From assembly GCF_001513745.1 (NCBI RefSeq), contig NZ_CP013382.1:1426001-1490000 (forward strand): 64,000 nucleotides of DNA. Direction: 5' to 3'. This document shows, piece after piece, positions 24,866 through 33,563 of the stretch (positions within the stretch are counted from its first letter, which is position 1; each line of letters starts with the position of its first letter). The notes beneath the pieces were generated by a model. That model did no database searches. It was not told where the DNA came from and was given only the letters and a program-made list of their open reading frames with translations. The stretch comes from Burkholderia humptydooensis. Its GTDB lineage: Bacteria > Pseudomonadota > Gammaproteobacteria > Burkholderiales > Burkholderiaceae. A program made the position numbers and the translations under genes.

Positions 24866-25128
24866 TTCGCCGCCTCCATCAGCCGGAGCGTCGTACGCGA
24901 ATCGACGAAGCCGCGCAGTCGATCGGATGGCCGCACTTCGAGCGCGACGTCGGGCCGCGGCCGCGCCGGCGGCGACAGCGAGAACAGGATTTCGAGACCG
25001 GCCGGCGTTCGAAAGCCGCAGTCGTCGCACACGAAGTAGAGGCGGCGCAGCGTCGCCGACATCCCCTCCGTGTGGCGTGCCTCGATTTCGCCCCCGCAGC
25101 ACGGGCATTCGATCGTCATATGCGTCAT
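24862..25128 (-). CDS. Ogr/Delta-like zinc-finger protein (copy 1)
   Basis: An 88-residue protein with two CxxC pairs (CPCCGG near the N-terminus and CDDCGFRT about 23 residues later) and a C-terminal extension. It is related in layout to Ogr, but the second pair has two rather than four residues between cysteines. It lies 15 bp after the initiator gene A and overlaps the canonical Ogr gene. Its role may be regulatory; it could also be a DksA/TraR-like finger. Confidence 0.7.
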   Translation of the reverse strand: MTHMTIECPCCGGEIEARHTEGMSATLRRLYFVCDDCGFRTPAGLEILFSLSPPARPRPDVALEVRPSDRLRGFVDSRTTLRLMEAAK

Positions 25129-25143
25129 AGGGTTTTCCTCGCT

Positions 25144-26943
25144 CTACAGGTTCCGATGACCCCGTTTCGCGCCGTTCCCTGCCCCGCCGGCACCGATCCG
25201 TACAGCTTCCGCGGCTATCTCGGCCACCCCTGGCCGATCGTCCCGCGTACAGTTATTGACACGAGTCCGAGTCCAAGGGCGGGCGGCTCCGCCACCACGC
25301 CGAACGACCCGCCACTCGTGCCGCGTTGACGGGACGAAGATCTTCGTTTCGCGCGCGTACGAGCAAAGCCCATCGACGACGTGCGCAACGCCGAGCGCTT
25401 CGACGCCGTGCGGCACTCGCACCGGGCCGATGCCGTATCGCCCTTCGCGCTGCTCAATCGTGTGTCGGACATAGACCATGCGCGCCTCGCCCGCGATGCC
25501 GCCCATTGCACGCGAGTACGCCGCCCAATCCGCCGGCCGCTCGTCTGTCTTTTGCGCGGCCGCCCATGCAGCGCGGATTTGCGGAGACTCTGCCTCGCTC
25601 GGTAGGTCCTCTTCCTTCACGCGGCGCAGTTCGCGCCACACGCCGACCGGGGCCCCGCCAAACTGCTGAAACTGGCGAATGCCCCACAACGCCGCCCACG
25701 CCTCAACGCGCTGCGATGGCGTGATTTCGTCGCCGTCCCACATATCCGCCTGAATGACGTAGCCATCGTTCGTCTTGTGCTCGCCGACCGCGTAGCCGTC
25801 GATGTTCTTCGAGATGTACTTCGCGACGTAGCCGACAGCCGACCCTTTCGCCTTGTCGATCACTTCAAACCGAACGCGGTGGAGCTGCGCGCCCGGCTCG
25901 TCGCCGGAATCCCGCAGCCCGTGTTTGCGCATCACCGCGCAAAACCGCTCCACCTTGTCGCTGAACACGAGCCCATGCCAACGCGGGCAGCCGTCGTGGT
26001 GGGGCTCCGCAACGCGCATGCCGAAAAACACGATGCCTTCGCGCTTCAGCTCTGCGCGGATGCGCTGCCACACCTTGCGCAGATAGGCTTGCGCTTCCCG
26101 CGGCGACGCATCGGCGTACACCGGGTTCGGTTCGACTACGCCCCCTGTCGTTCGGACGCAATGAAATCGGCTCGGGCAAGTCAGCGTGAACATGACACCG
26201 CGCAGCTTCGCGTCGTCGGCGAGTTCTTCCAGGCCGCGCAGACGCGTGAACAGCTCGCCGCGCTTCAGTGCCTTGTTCGAAATGCCCTTGGCCGCCAGTT
26301 CGGCAAGCGTGAATTGCTGACCATTCTCGTTCTCGACCGTCACGGATTTGAGCGTCCGGTCGTTGCGGCGATTCTGCGCGACACGGCGCCGCACCGCGTC
26401 GTCGCTGGCGTATGGCTCGGCTTTGCGATGAACGTAATGCAACCGGATATTGCTATGTTCCAGCGCGCGGATGTGCTTCTTGCGCAATTGTCGCCGCCAC
26501 CACAACTCGCAGCGCACGCGTGCGACGCGTTCGGCCGGATGCTCGAAATCGGGTAGGTCGACGCCATACATCGCGCACGCATTCTCCGCGACAATGTGCG
26601 CGTCGAGTATCGACAGCCCGTGCGACCGCAGCGAGACATCGTTTGCGATTCGACGGGCTTTCAGACAGATTTCGAAATCGTTGGCGTCCGGCCGGACAGG
26701 GAAACTGTCGGGGGCGTGCTCGTCGAGAAACTCGCGAATTGCACGCGCAGCTTCCGACACGTCGAACATACGATCCGCGACCTGCTGGTCGGGCCGTGCA
26801 AACTTCACGGCGCTCGCATGGCCGGCCGCTTCCGCGTGGCTCAGCGCGCGCCGATACCAACGCGCCGGCAGGCGCTTCGCGGCGGCCTTCGCTTCGGGGA
26901 TTCCGGGCAGGAAATCCGCTACGTCGTACGCGTAGATCCACAT
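25144..26943 (-). CDS. A: Replication initiator gpA (rolling-circle endonuclease)
   Basis: A 599-residue P2 gpA-family protein. The metal-binding histidines lie in PHHDGCPRWHGL (residues 314-324). The catalytic tyrosine pair is GYVAKYISKN with Tyr372 and Tyr376, as in P2 gpA. It nicks the phage origin, usually located within its own gene. Start ATG at 26943 overlaps the preceding stop as TAATG. Confidence 0.93.
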   Translation of the reverse strand: MWIYAYDVADFLPGIPEAKAAAKRLPARWYRRALSHAEAAGHASAVKFARPDQQVADRMFDVSEAARAIREFLDEHAPDSFPVRPDANDFEICLKARRIANDVSLRSHGLSILDAHIVAENACAMYGVDLPDFEHPAERVARVRCELWWRRQLRKKHIRALEHSNIRLHYVHRKAEPYASDDAVRRRVAQNRRNDRTLKSVTVENENGQQFTLAELAAKGISNKALKRGELFTRLRGLEELADDAKLRGVMFTLTCPSRFHCVRTTGGVVEPNPVYADASPREAQAYLRKVWQRIRAELKREGIVFFGMRVAEPHHDGCPRWHGLVFSDKVERFCAVMRKHGLRDSGDEPGAQLHRVRFEVIDKAKGSAVGYVAKYISKNIDGYAVGEHKTNDGYVIQADMWDGDEITPSQRVEAWAALWGIRQFQQFGGAPVGVWRELRRVKEEDLPSEAESPQIRAAWAAAQKTDERPADWAAYSRAMGGIAGEARMVYVRHTIEQREGRYGIGPVRVPHGVEALGVAHVVDGLCSYARETKIFVPSTRHEWRVVRRGGGAARPWTRTRVNNCTRDDRPGVAEIAAEAVRIGAGGAGNGAKRGHRNL

Positions 26944-27149
26944 TATCGAGCCCTCGCCGCTGCCGTCGCGAGCTGTTCGACGAGCTCGATTCGCTCACCG
27001 ATCCAACGCATCACGGACACCGCCATGCTGTTGCCGAGCGCCTTGTAGCGCGGGCCGTCTTCCACGTGCGCTGTCCACGAACCGTCCAGATTGGGCGCAA
27101 AGAGGTCCGGATATTTTCGGCACCGTTTGACGCTCGGCCGCGCCCGCAT
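26943..27149 (-). pseudogene. Duplicated C-terminal fragment of the cytosine methyltransferase
   Basis: These 68 codons repeat the end of the full methylase (29049-30458): 55 of the first 62 residues agree, starting MRARPS(V/A)KRCRKYPDLF and including the motif X region GPRYKALGNSMAV. It is joined by TAATG to the genes on both sides, so it may still be translated, but it has no catalytic motifs. It is a recombination scar. Confidence 0.85.
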
Positions 27150-29038
27150 TACACGCGTGCCTCTGCCGGTGCGCTGCCGGCCGCGATCAATGCGTTGATC
27201 CTCGCCGTATGGATAAGCCTGTCGCTGCGGTCGGAACTCCCGATGTATCCGATCGCGAGCCTGAGCGTGTCACGCAACTCCTCGCTCATCGGCTCGCGCG
27301 CCTCTGCCGGTGCGTCGGCCTGCGCCTTGAGGCGTTCGACTTCCGCGACTGGATCGCCAGCATCCTCCATGCCGAGGATTGCCAAGATCGCGCAGTAGCC
27401 GTGCCATACGTGGTCGCTGACGCTTACGACTCGGCCGGTAGGTGCGTCGGCCTGCGTCCACCGTGCGCCAAAGGTCGGCATACCTTCCTGCGCATCCTGC
27501 GCGCAGGCACACGGACTTGCTCCGCTGTCGGCCTCGATCACCCCTTCGTCATCGCAATGCGGGCATTCCGCCGCATGGGCCGGAGCCACCGAGGCGGCGA
27601 AGGCATCGTGCAAGAGATCAGCCGTCGCATGTTCCCAGTTCTCGGCCAACACGCGCTCGGCGTCGGCGAGGGCCTTGCGCTGCTCTGTTGTCATCGGCTC
27701 TGCGGCACCGCTTGCGCGCGGAAGAGGCGCGTCGGCCTGCGCGCGATACAGATCGACTTCGAGCCGGAGCACTTGAGCGGCCCGCATGACACGCTCGATA
27801 GCGTTGAGGCTGTCGTCGGCGTCAACGGGATCATCTCCGATGATCGTCGCGTAGACGGTGGCCAGCGTTTCGGCCATGCGCTTTGCGACGTATGCTTCTT
27901 CTTCCAGTGCGTCGGCCTGCGCGGGTTGCGGGGCGGCGTAGAGCGAGTGGGTGCCCTTCGGCAGCGTGTCAGCACCGTGTGGCGTTGTCTGGAAGATGAA
28001 CGGGCCGTGCTCCATGCCGCCAACTTCAACCGTTGCTACCGCCTCCGCAGCGGGCGATGCTGCCGCGCGGGCTTGCCAGACTCGCCACCACTCGCGCGTG
28101 AGTTGGCTTACGTATTCGCCTCGCGAATCTCGCTCGATTGATTGATCCGTAGAAAGGATCACATACCGTTCGAACGCCGCCCGCTCGTCGGCTGTCCCTT
28201 CCGCGCTCACCATTTTTCCCGCTTGGGAAATATGGTCGGCCGGCGCTACTGCCGCCATAGCAGGCTGCGTGGAAGCTCTAGGCGGCGGTGGCAATGGCAT
28301 CCAGTGGGACGGCGTCCATGACGCGCCAAACACGGTCCACGTCCCTTCATCGGACAGGCCGCCTACCTTCATTCGCCAGTCGTCTGCGTGATCGAACTGG
28401 ACGGCCACCAGCACGCCTTCGCCTCGGGCCGGAAGCTTGCGAGACACCGGAATCCAGTTCGCCCCTTCCGCACCTGTCTTATTGGCAGAGGTGGCGCGGG
28501 CGGCTTGTGATTCGACCTTCACCCACTCCGAACAACCCTCACGCACTCGCGGCAGATCGCCGCCGCACACGCAACCGCCAGCGCGTTCGCAATAACCGAT
28601 CGGCGCTGCTGCGAGCTGTGAAGATGGGGTGCCCGAACACGCTTCGTCGAGACGACCGGTGTAATACCAACGGAATGCGTCCGCTGAATCGGGATGGCAA
28701 TACTCTCCTCCAAATTCCTCGCGGGATAGGTCAAAACCCGCCGCGCTTGTTTGTCGCTCGAAATCTCCGCGCCAATCTGCATGCTGTTCAGCCTGCGTCG
28801 TGAGCGGTGCGGGCTCCTTGACAGGGGATTCGGCAAGCGCGGGCATGATGGCGCGGTCGATTAGGTCGTCGATGTTTCGTGAGTCGAAGTAGTCGAAGGT
28901 GCGAAGAATACGACCGTCTTGGGCGCAAATGCCTGCGTCGGAATGAAGGGTGACGAAGTATTCGGTCAACGCTTCGCCGAGTGTTTGCCGCTGGTCAGCC
29001 GTCATCGCATCAGCGCGGCTCTGTTGTTGGTCGTTCAT
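27149..29038 (-). CDS. Mosaic phage protein with DUF551 and repeated QADA linkers
   Basis: A 629-residue protein built of unrelated segments. A DUF551 domain (ANWIPVSRKLPARGEGVLVA) lies in the second fifth. The later part has short modules separated by AQADA or TQADAP linkers, encoded four times by a GCGTCGGCCTGCG-type DNA repeat. A zinc-like ECPHCDDEG patch is near the C-terminus. I do not know its function. It is bracketed by the two methylase tail copies. Confidence 0.6.
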   Translation of the reverse strand: MNDQQQSRADAMTADQRQTLGEALTEYFVTLHSDAGICAQDGRILRTFDYFDSRNIDDLIDRAIMPALAESPVKEPAPLTTQAEQHADWRGDFERQTSAAGFDLSREEFGGEYCHPDSADAFRWYYTGRLDEACSGTPSSQLAAAPIGYCERAGGCVCGGDLPRVREGCSEWVKVESQAARATSANKTGAEGANWIPVSRKLPARGEGVLVAVQFDHADDWRMKVGGLSDEGTWTVFGASWTPSHWMPLPPPPRASTQPAMAAVAPADHISQAGKMVSAEGTADERAAFERYVILSTDQSIERDSRGEYVSQLTREWWRVWQARAAASPAAEAVATVEVGGMEHGPFIFQTTPHGADTLPKGTHSLYAAPQPAQADALEEEAYVAKRMAETLATVYATIIGDDPVDADDSLNAIERVMRAAQVLRLEVDLYRAQADAPLPRASGAAEPMTTEQRKALADAERVLAENWEHATADLLHDAFAASVAPAHAAECPHCDDEGVIEADSGASPCACAQDAQEGMPTFGARWTQADAPTGRVVSVSDHVWHGYCAILAILGMEDAGDPVAEVERLKAQADAPAEAREPMSEELRDTLRLAIGYIGSSDRSDRLIHTARINALIAAGSAPAEARV

Positions 29039-29048
29039 GGTGGTGTCC

Positions 29049-30458
29049 TCAGGTAGTCAGTGATTGGACGAGCTCGATTCGCGAACCGATCCAGCGCATA
29101 ACAGGTACGGCCATGCTGTTGCCGAGTGCCTTGTAGCGCGGGCCGTCTTCCACGTACGCTGTCCACGAGCCGTCCAGATTGGGCGCAAAAAGGTCCGGAT
29201 ATTTTCGGCACCGTTTGGCGCTCGGCCGCGCCCGCATTACACGAATGGGAATCCGCGTGTAGTCGTCCTGGAAGCCTTGCAGGCGCTCGCATTCGCGTGG
29301 CGTCAGCCGCCGCACCGTCGACCCGATCATCGCGTGCGCCTTGTCGCTTCCGCCCTGGCTTGCCCGAAGCGCCGGCATGACGCCCTCCGACAACTCCGGG
29401 AGATTGGCGCCGTCACGTCCGCGCAAACTCAACGCGACGGCCGCATGTCCGCCGCCAAACCCCTCTCCGCGCAACGTGCCCGCGATTTCGCCGATACTGA
29501 ATGACGTGTCGCCGCCGGACTTGCAATCGAAGGCGATCACCGGCTCACTGGTAGCTGCAAGCGTGAAGCACGGATCGGTCGATTGTGGGTTCGACCGATT
29601 ACTAGGGTTTGTCACCTGCTGAAGGTCATACGCACGCGCGACGAGCGGTACACCGCGGCCCGTGCCATCTTCGCTCGCGTCATAGCCACTTCCCTTCAAC
29701 GTATGTGCAACGAGCGTTTCCGTCTCGAAGTCCTGCCGGCTCATCCCGCCCGCATTCAGGCAATACGATACGTCGCCCGTGCTTGCGATCAGTCCGCCGT
29801 CGTACTCGAAGTCGGTTCCGGGTCCGCCGCCGCTCTGAGGGCGTGCGCTAAGGCAGGCGGCAACACCTTCCCGCGCTTTGCGGCGCGGCGCCGGATACCC
29901 GAGCATGCCTTCGCGCTCAAAAAGAACCGCTGCGGCACGTCGCCAGTCTCCAAGATGTCCGACAACGAAGACACGCCGTCGTCGTTGAGGGACGGCGCGA
30001 GGGTGTGATTCCACTCGGACGTACTGAGCGTCAAGAACCCGGTATGCGAACCCATACCCGAGTTCTGCCAAGCCCCCGAGGAAGGTTCCAAAATCCCGTC
30101 CGCCGTTGGACGACAGGACACCGGGGACGTTTTCCCAGACCAGCCAGCGGGGAGCGTAGCGGCGAGCAATCGCAAGATAGGTGAGCATGAGGTTGCCACG
30201 CGGATCATCCAGCCCCTTGCGGAGTCCGGCGACGCTGAATGACTGGCAGGGAGTTCCGCCGACGAGAAGATCGATAGCTGCATCAGGCCATTCCTTGAAA
30301 CACTTCATGTCCCCGAGATTGGGAACCGTTGGGTAGTGGTGGCGCAAGACAGCGCAGGGAAACCGCTCGATTTCGCTGAACCATGCTGGCCGCCAGCCGA
30401 GCGAATGCCATGCAACCGTAGCCGCCTCGATGCCTGAACAAACGGAGCCGTAGATCAT
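29049..30458 (-). CDS. DNA (cytosine-5) methyltransferase
   Basis: A 469-residue C5-cytosine methylase starting MIYGSVCSGIEAATVAW. Catalytic Cys71 lies in GGTPCQSFS, motif VI is WENVPG (about residue 109), and motif X near the C-terminus is YKALGNSMAVP. The long region at residues 215-400 holds the target-recognition part. No restriction gene is adjacent, so it is probably an anti-restriction orphan. The ATG at 30458 is chosen because the AdoMet motif follows directly. Confidence 0.93.
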   Translation of the reverse strand: MIYGSVCSGIEAATVAWHSLGWRPAWFSEIERFPCAVLRHHYPTVPNLGDMKCFKEWPDAAIDLLVGGTPCQSFSVAGLRKGLDDPRGNLMLTYLAIARRYAPRWLVWENVPGVLSSNGGRDFGTFLGGLAELGYGFAYRVLDAQYVRVESHPRAVPQRRRRVFVVGHLGDWRRAAAVLFEREGMLGYPAPRRKAREGVAACLSARPQSGGGPGTDFEYDGGLIASTGDVSYCLNAGGMSRQDFETETLVAHTLKGSGYDASEDGTGRGVPLVARAYDLQQVTNPSNRSNPQSTDPCFTLAATSEPVIAFDCKSGGDTSFSIGEIAGTLRGEGFGGGHAAVALSLRGRDGANLPELSEGVMPALRASQGGSDKAHAMIGSTVRRLTPRECERLQGFQDDYTRIPIRVMRARPSAKRCRKYPDLFAPNLDGSWTAYVEDGPRYKALGNSMAVPVMRWIGSRIELVQSLTT

Positions 30459-30519
30459 TCGCAGAGCCCGGATGCAGACGCGCACGGGGCCGGTGGCTCG
30501 GCGAAGGCGGTCGAAGCGC

Positions 30520-30711
30520 TCATGCGTCTGCCACCTCATGCAAATGAATCAAGTAGTCAACGACCGGATTCCCGGTTGGCGTCTCCGTCCCCGCACGCGC
30601 CAGATCAATCGCGATATGCGCCGGAATTGACGCTCTACGCCAATACCTATAGAGCCCACTTTTCCTACCCGCCAAAATCTGGCGCATCTTCGGTGCGTCT
30701 TCCATCGTCAT
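30520..30711 (-). CDS. Small phage protein, possible DNA-binding
   Basis: A 63-residue protein (MTMEDAPKMRQILAGRKSGL) with a helical core RRASIPAHIAIDLARAG that resembles a short helix-turn-helix. It starts at 30711, coupled as TGATG to the gene before it. Function unknown; a Cro-like or YdaS-like role is possible. Confidence 0.55.
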   Translation of the reverse strand: MTMEDAPKMRQILAGRKSGLYRYWRRASIPAHIAIDLARAGTETPTGNPVVDYLIHLHEVADA

Positions 30712-30929
30712 CACCCGCGAAACCACGTGTAGCGCGCTGCGGCGAATGGCCCGAGCCATTCGGACTCTCCCTCCGGATCGATGCGCAATGTCGATCCAGC
30801 CGGCGAGCGATTCGGTGCGTCGAGCGAGCACGCCGCGTCTTCGCTGCGGAACGGGTTGCCCTCATCGAGCGCCGCCCACGTGAACGTCTCCCGGTCGCTG
30901 TACGGACTTGTGTTTGAGATTCGGATCAT
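30711..30929 (-). CDS. Small phage protein of unknown function
   Basis: A 72-residue acidic protein starting MIRISNTSPYSDRETFTW at 30929 with a GAGGGGG ribosome site. It is the first gene after the terminator at 30980-31010, so a new transcript should start just before it. No domain recognised. Confidence 0.6.
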   Translation of the reverse strand: MIRISNTSPYSDRETFTWAALDEGNPFRSEDAACSLDAPNRSPAGSTLRIDPEGESEWLGPFAAARYTWFRG

Positions 30930-30979
30930 AGTCACCCCCTCACGCGTGGACGCCGCAACGCATCCAGCCTGTGAACTCG

Positions 30980-31010
30980 AAAAAAAACGGGGCGCTTTGG
31001 AAGCCGCCCC
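30980..31010 (-). terminator. Rho-independent terminator of the first early operon
   Basis: On the minus strand a GGGGCG/CGCCCC stem extended by CTT/AAG pairs is followed by eight T residues after one G. It lies about 75 bp after the last of the small genes that run from 33392 to 31087. Confidence 0.8.
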
Positions 31011-31086
31011 GCCCAAAACTCGCCGTGCTATCCGAGGCCGAAAGTTTGCACGGCGAGTGACCACACGACAGCCCGGCTGCCGCGTG

Positions 31087-31224
31087 CTAAGCGCACGAAA
31101 CCGGGCGAATCTCCTGCTGCACCGGCTGTTCCGGCTCGCCATGTACACCGCACCAGGCAATGACCGCGACGAGCGAAATCAACCAGATCGCCCAAAGCGG
31201 CAACGTCTTCTCGTTCCTTTTCAT
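31087..31224 (-). CDS. Small single-span membrane protein
   Basis: A 45-residue protein (MKRNEKTLPLWAIWLISLVA) with one membrane segment at residues 9-26. An AGGAG ribosome site precedes the ATG at 31224. Unknown function. Confidence 0.55.
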   Translation of the reverse strand: MKRNEKTLPLWAIWLISLVAVIAWCGVHGEPEQPVQQEIRPVSCA

Positions 31225-31232
31225 CCGCACTC

Positions 31233-31448
31233 CTATCGCTGAGTCGACCGACGCCGCGCGAGCTTCGCGAGCAGCGGTCGTAATTCGTTCATCGCATTGG
31301 CCGCCGCTTGATCGCCACGCGCCGTACGCGGTGGGGTGTACACAACAAAAGTCGGCACGCAAACGCCCGCGCCTATCCCAAGTTCCGCGAGGTCTTCGAA
31401 CAGCGCTTCTCGCCGTTCAGCGACCCCGCGCTCATTCGATTGCTCCAT
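31233..31448 (-). CDS. Small phage protein of unknown function
   Basis: A 71-residue protein (MEQSNERGVAERREALFEDL) in the early operon, 3 bp after the gene before it. No domain recognised. Tight packing on both sides supports it. Confidence 0.5.
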   Translation of the reverse strand: MEQSNERGVAERREALFEDLAELGIGAGVCVPTFVVYTPPRTARGDQAAANAMNELRPLLAKLARRRSTQR

Positions 31449-31451
31449 GCC

Positions 31452-31673
31452 CTACCACCGATGCGAAGCAAGCTGTAACGCTTCATCGCGCGTCATCATG
31501 ACCGTTGTGTCGCTCGCGTCCGGCTGCTCGCACCAGTGATATTCCCGGCAACCCGACGGCGTTTTCACGATGAAGTAGCCGCCGCGCATATACCGCTCAA
31601 AGAAAGGGCCGACTTCGACCACCCCCGGCGCAACGACGCGCGGCTGTGCTTGCGCGATATCGAAATCAGTCAC
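31452..31673 (-). CDS. Small phage protein of unknown function
   Basis: A 73-residue protein (MTDFDIAQAQPRVVAPGVVE) with a pattern suggesting a small beta fold (GGYFIVKTPSGCREYHW). ATGA overlap with the preceding gene. No known domain. Confidence 0.55.
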   Translation of the reverse strand: MTDFDIAQAQPRVVAPGVVEVGPFFERYMRGGYFIVKTPSGCREYHWCEQPDASDTTVMMTRDEALQLASHRW

Positions 31674-31855
31674 GCGAGCCTCACAATCGAATGCACCCGC
31701 CCGATGCGCTTCAACGTCGCGCGTGGTCGATCGACATCAGCCGCATCGCTCGCGCGACGGCGTGCCATCTGCTCCGCGTTGCTCGCGCGAATCGCTCGCC
31801 GAATCGCAGTCGCTTCCGCCTCTTGTTGATTAGGAATGCTATAGACAATAGCCAT
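31670..31855 (-). CDS. Small basic phage protein
   Basis: A 61-residue protein (MAIVYSIPNQQEAEATAIRR), mostly helical and arginine-rich. It is coupled by ATGA to the next gene. Unknown function. Confidence 0.5.
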   Translation of the reverse strand: MAIVYSIPNQQEAEATAIRRAIRASNAEQMARRRASDAADVDRPRATLKRIGRVHSIVRLA

Positions 31856-31885
31856 TTCATCATCCCTCGATTGAATTCATTCGCG

Positions 31886-32386
31886 TCAGGAGCTGGCGTC
31901 CGCCGTCGCGCGGCTCGCCTTCAGTTGCGCGATATACTCACTGACTTTCGACAACCATTCAGCGGAAGCAGGCACACCATCGAATCCGCCTTTCGAAATC
32001 CACTTCAGGAAATAGGACAGTTCTTCGATCGGATCGCGCCGGTTCGTTCCGCCAAATCGCCTATGAAAAAGCTTGATCGCGCAGGGGCTTGGGACCCGAT
32101 CACTACCACTATCGACGCGCAGTTCGAGCCACCCATATTCGATGCAGAACTGGTTGAATGTCTCGGCATCGCTCATGCGGACACACCGCGCGAATTCCGC
32201 AGATGTGCACCGCGTTTCGTGATTGGCGTCAGAAATGAGGCAGGCGCGATTTACCGCCGCATTGGCGCATACACCATTCACGATGCTCGCGACGTTCGAA
32301 ACTGGTTCCTCGACAACGGCTTTACCGACGAAATCGGCATGGCGCACATTGCCGTGGAAGACTGCGATCACGTCTTTCGTCGTCAT
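31886..32386 (-). CDS. Phage protein of unknown function
   Basis: A 166-residue protein starting MTTKDVIAVFHGNVRHADF, with its ATG overlapping the preceding stop (ATGA). I recognise no domain. A cysteine-containing middle (NQFCIEYGWLELRVDSG) and a helical C-terminus are visible. It belongs to the early operon. Confidence 0.6.
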   Translation of the reverse strand: MTTKDVIAVFHGNVRHADFVGKAVVEEPVSNVASIVNGVCANAAVNRACLISDANHETRCTSAEFARCVRMSDAETFNQFCIEYGWLELRVDSGSDRVPSPCAIKLFHRRFGGTNRRDPIEELSYFLKWISKGGFDGVPASAEWLSKVSEYIAQLKASRATADASS

Positions 32387-33243
32387 GCCTGACCGCCTTC
32401 CGTCGCTTGGTCGATATGCTCGATCGCGCGATTTGGATCTGACGTGCGCCAATCCGGCCACACGCGGCCTTCGTTCTCTGCCAGCTTCGCCGAAATCGCG
32501 GCCGTGATCTGCTCGGGCGTCGCATCGGTACGCCATGCACCATCGAGCCCGAGCAGAATCACATCGACCCATTCACGCAGATCGTCCGGCGCAGCCTCGA
32601 CTTCCGCCAATTCCTTGCGAATGTGATTGCACACGCCGGCTGTGCGGCGCCCCGGCCCGAACGTGTGCTCCGAGAACGCGCGCTGCCGCCGCAGAAGCGC
32701 ATGCATGTCGAACTCCGACTTGATCAGCATGCCGCGCGACTGTCCGGCATGACTTTCGACCATGCGTCGCAGCGCCGCCACATCGTCCGGCGACAGTTCG
32801 CGAATAGGCTTGATCACGACGACGGTTCGGCCGCCATCGCAATCACCCACATCTAACCCAATCCTCGCAACGGCAAGTGCGTTCGCCACGCGGGCCAACA
32901 CCTCACCGCGCACTTCGTCCCACGCCTGGCGCCGCGATACCACGCCCGCGTGGCGAATCGCGACATCCCATAGCTCGCACTGGTGCTCCGACAGCAACGC
33001 CTTGGCGTTCTCGATGATCCGATCTGCGCAGGTCAACTCGCGACACAGCGCATCGACGCTGCCACCGTCAATCGCCGCTTGCCGTTCGTTGGCACGCGTG
33101 ATGCCCTCTCCGATCACGGCGTCACGCTCGTTCATGTTCGCCCATTCCATCTTCTGGTCGAACGTGGCAACTGAAAGTGCGCTGCGGATGATGATGTGCG
33201 CGACGCGCAACTCGTCGCGCAGTTCGTTCATGATCGTCTTCAT
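32383..33243 (-). CDS. Phage protein with C-terminal DUF550/MazG-like nucleotide pyrophosphohydrolase domain
   Basis: A 286-residue protein. The last 100 residues form a DUF550 domain with the MazG-type metal motif: KELAEVE, then about 8 residues on, EWVDVILLGLDGAW. The N-terminal 170 residues are helical and unassigned. The family hydrolyses (d)NTPs, which in phages can change nucleotide pools or disturb host signalling. ATG at 33243, coupled to a 50-residue gene. Confidence 0.75.
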   Translation of the reverse strand: MKTIMNELRDELRVAHIIIRSALSVATFDQKMEWANMNERDAVIGEGITRANERQAAIDGGSVDALCRELTCADRIIENAKALLSEHQCELWDVAIRHAGVVSRRQAWDEVRGEVLARVANALAVARIGLDVGDCDGGRTVVVIKPIRELSPDDVAALRRMVESHAGQSRGMLIKSEFDMHALLRRQRAFSEHTFGPGRRTAGVCNHIRKELAEVEAAPDDLREWVDVILLGLDGAWRTDATPEQITAAISAKLAENEGRVWPDWRTSDPNRAIEHIDQATEGGQA

Positions 33244-33392
33244 GCCGCCCATCCCCCGCGGAACGCGACCGGCGTTCGCGTCCACTTTTGGACTAATCCG
33301 ATCATTGCGTCCATGAACGCACGGAAATACGGCTCGATCGTCTGGCGCACCAGCGCCGAAGGTGTAAGCGTTTGTTGCAGCGAAACGTGCAT
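33240..33392 (-). CDS. Small first gene of the early operon
   Basis: A 50-residue protein (MHVSLQQTLTPSALVRQTIE) with a GGGGAAG ribosome site before the ATG at 33392 and an ATGA overlap with the next gene. It is the first frame after the early promoter at 33507-33535. Its C-terminus is Trp-rich. Function unknown. Confidence 0.6.
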   Translation of the reverse strand: MHVSLQQTLTPSALVRQTIEPYFRAFMDAMIGLVQKWTRTPVAFRGGWAA

Positions 33393-33506
33393 TTGACTTC
33401 CCCTTTCTCAACCCCTTGAACGGTTACGGCTTGAAAGTCGACCGGCGGCTGGATAGCTAGTCCAGCACCGGCGGGGTTGGGAACCGGCTGCCGAGTCGAC
33501 AGGCGG

Positions 33507-33535
33507 ATAATACTTCGCACCCTCGAAGCATGCAA
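33507..33535 (-). promoter_or_regulatory. Early promoter (sigma-70 type) of the leftward operon
   Basis: On the minus strand TTGCAT (33535-33530) and TATTAT (33512-33507) are separated by exactly 17 bp. The first operator repeat covers the spacer and part of the -35. The first gene starts about 110 bp downstream. Confidence 0.7.
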
Positions 33536-33563
33536 GCCTCGAAGCATTGTGATCACGAAGCAT
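33524..33563. repeat. Three CGAAGCAT operator repeats with 16-bp period
   Basis: CGAAGCAT occurs at 33524, 33540 and 33556, with exactly 8 bp between copies. The array overlaps the early promoter and faces the repressor-like gene at 33643. A further palindrome TGTTC-GA-GAACA lies at 33583-33594. This has the layout of a phage lysogeny switch. Confidence 0.75.
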
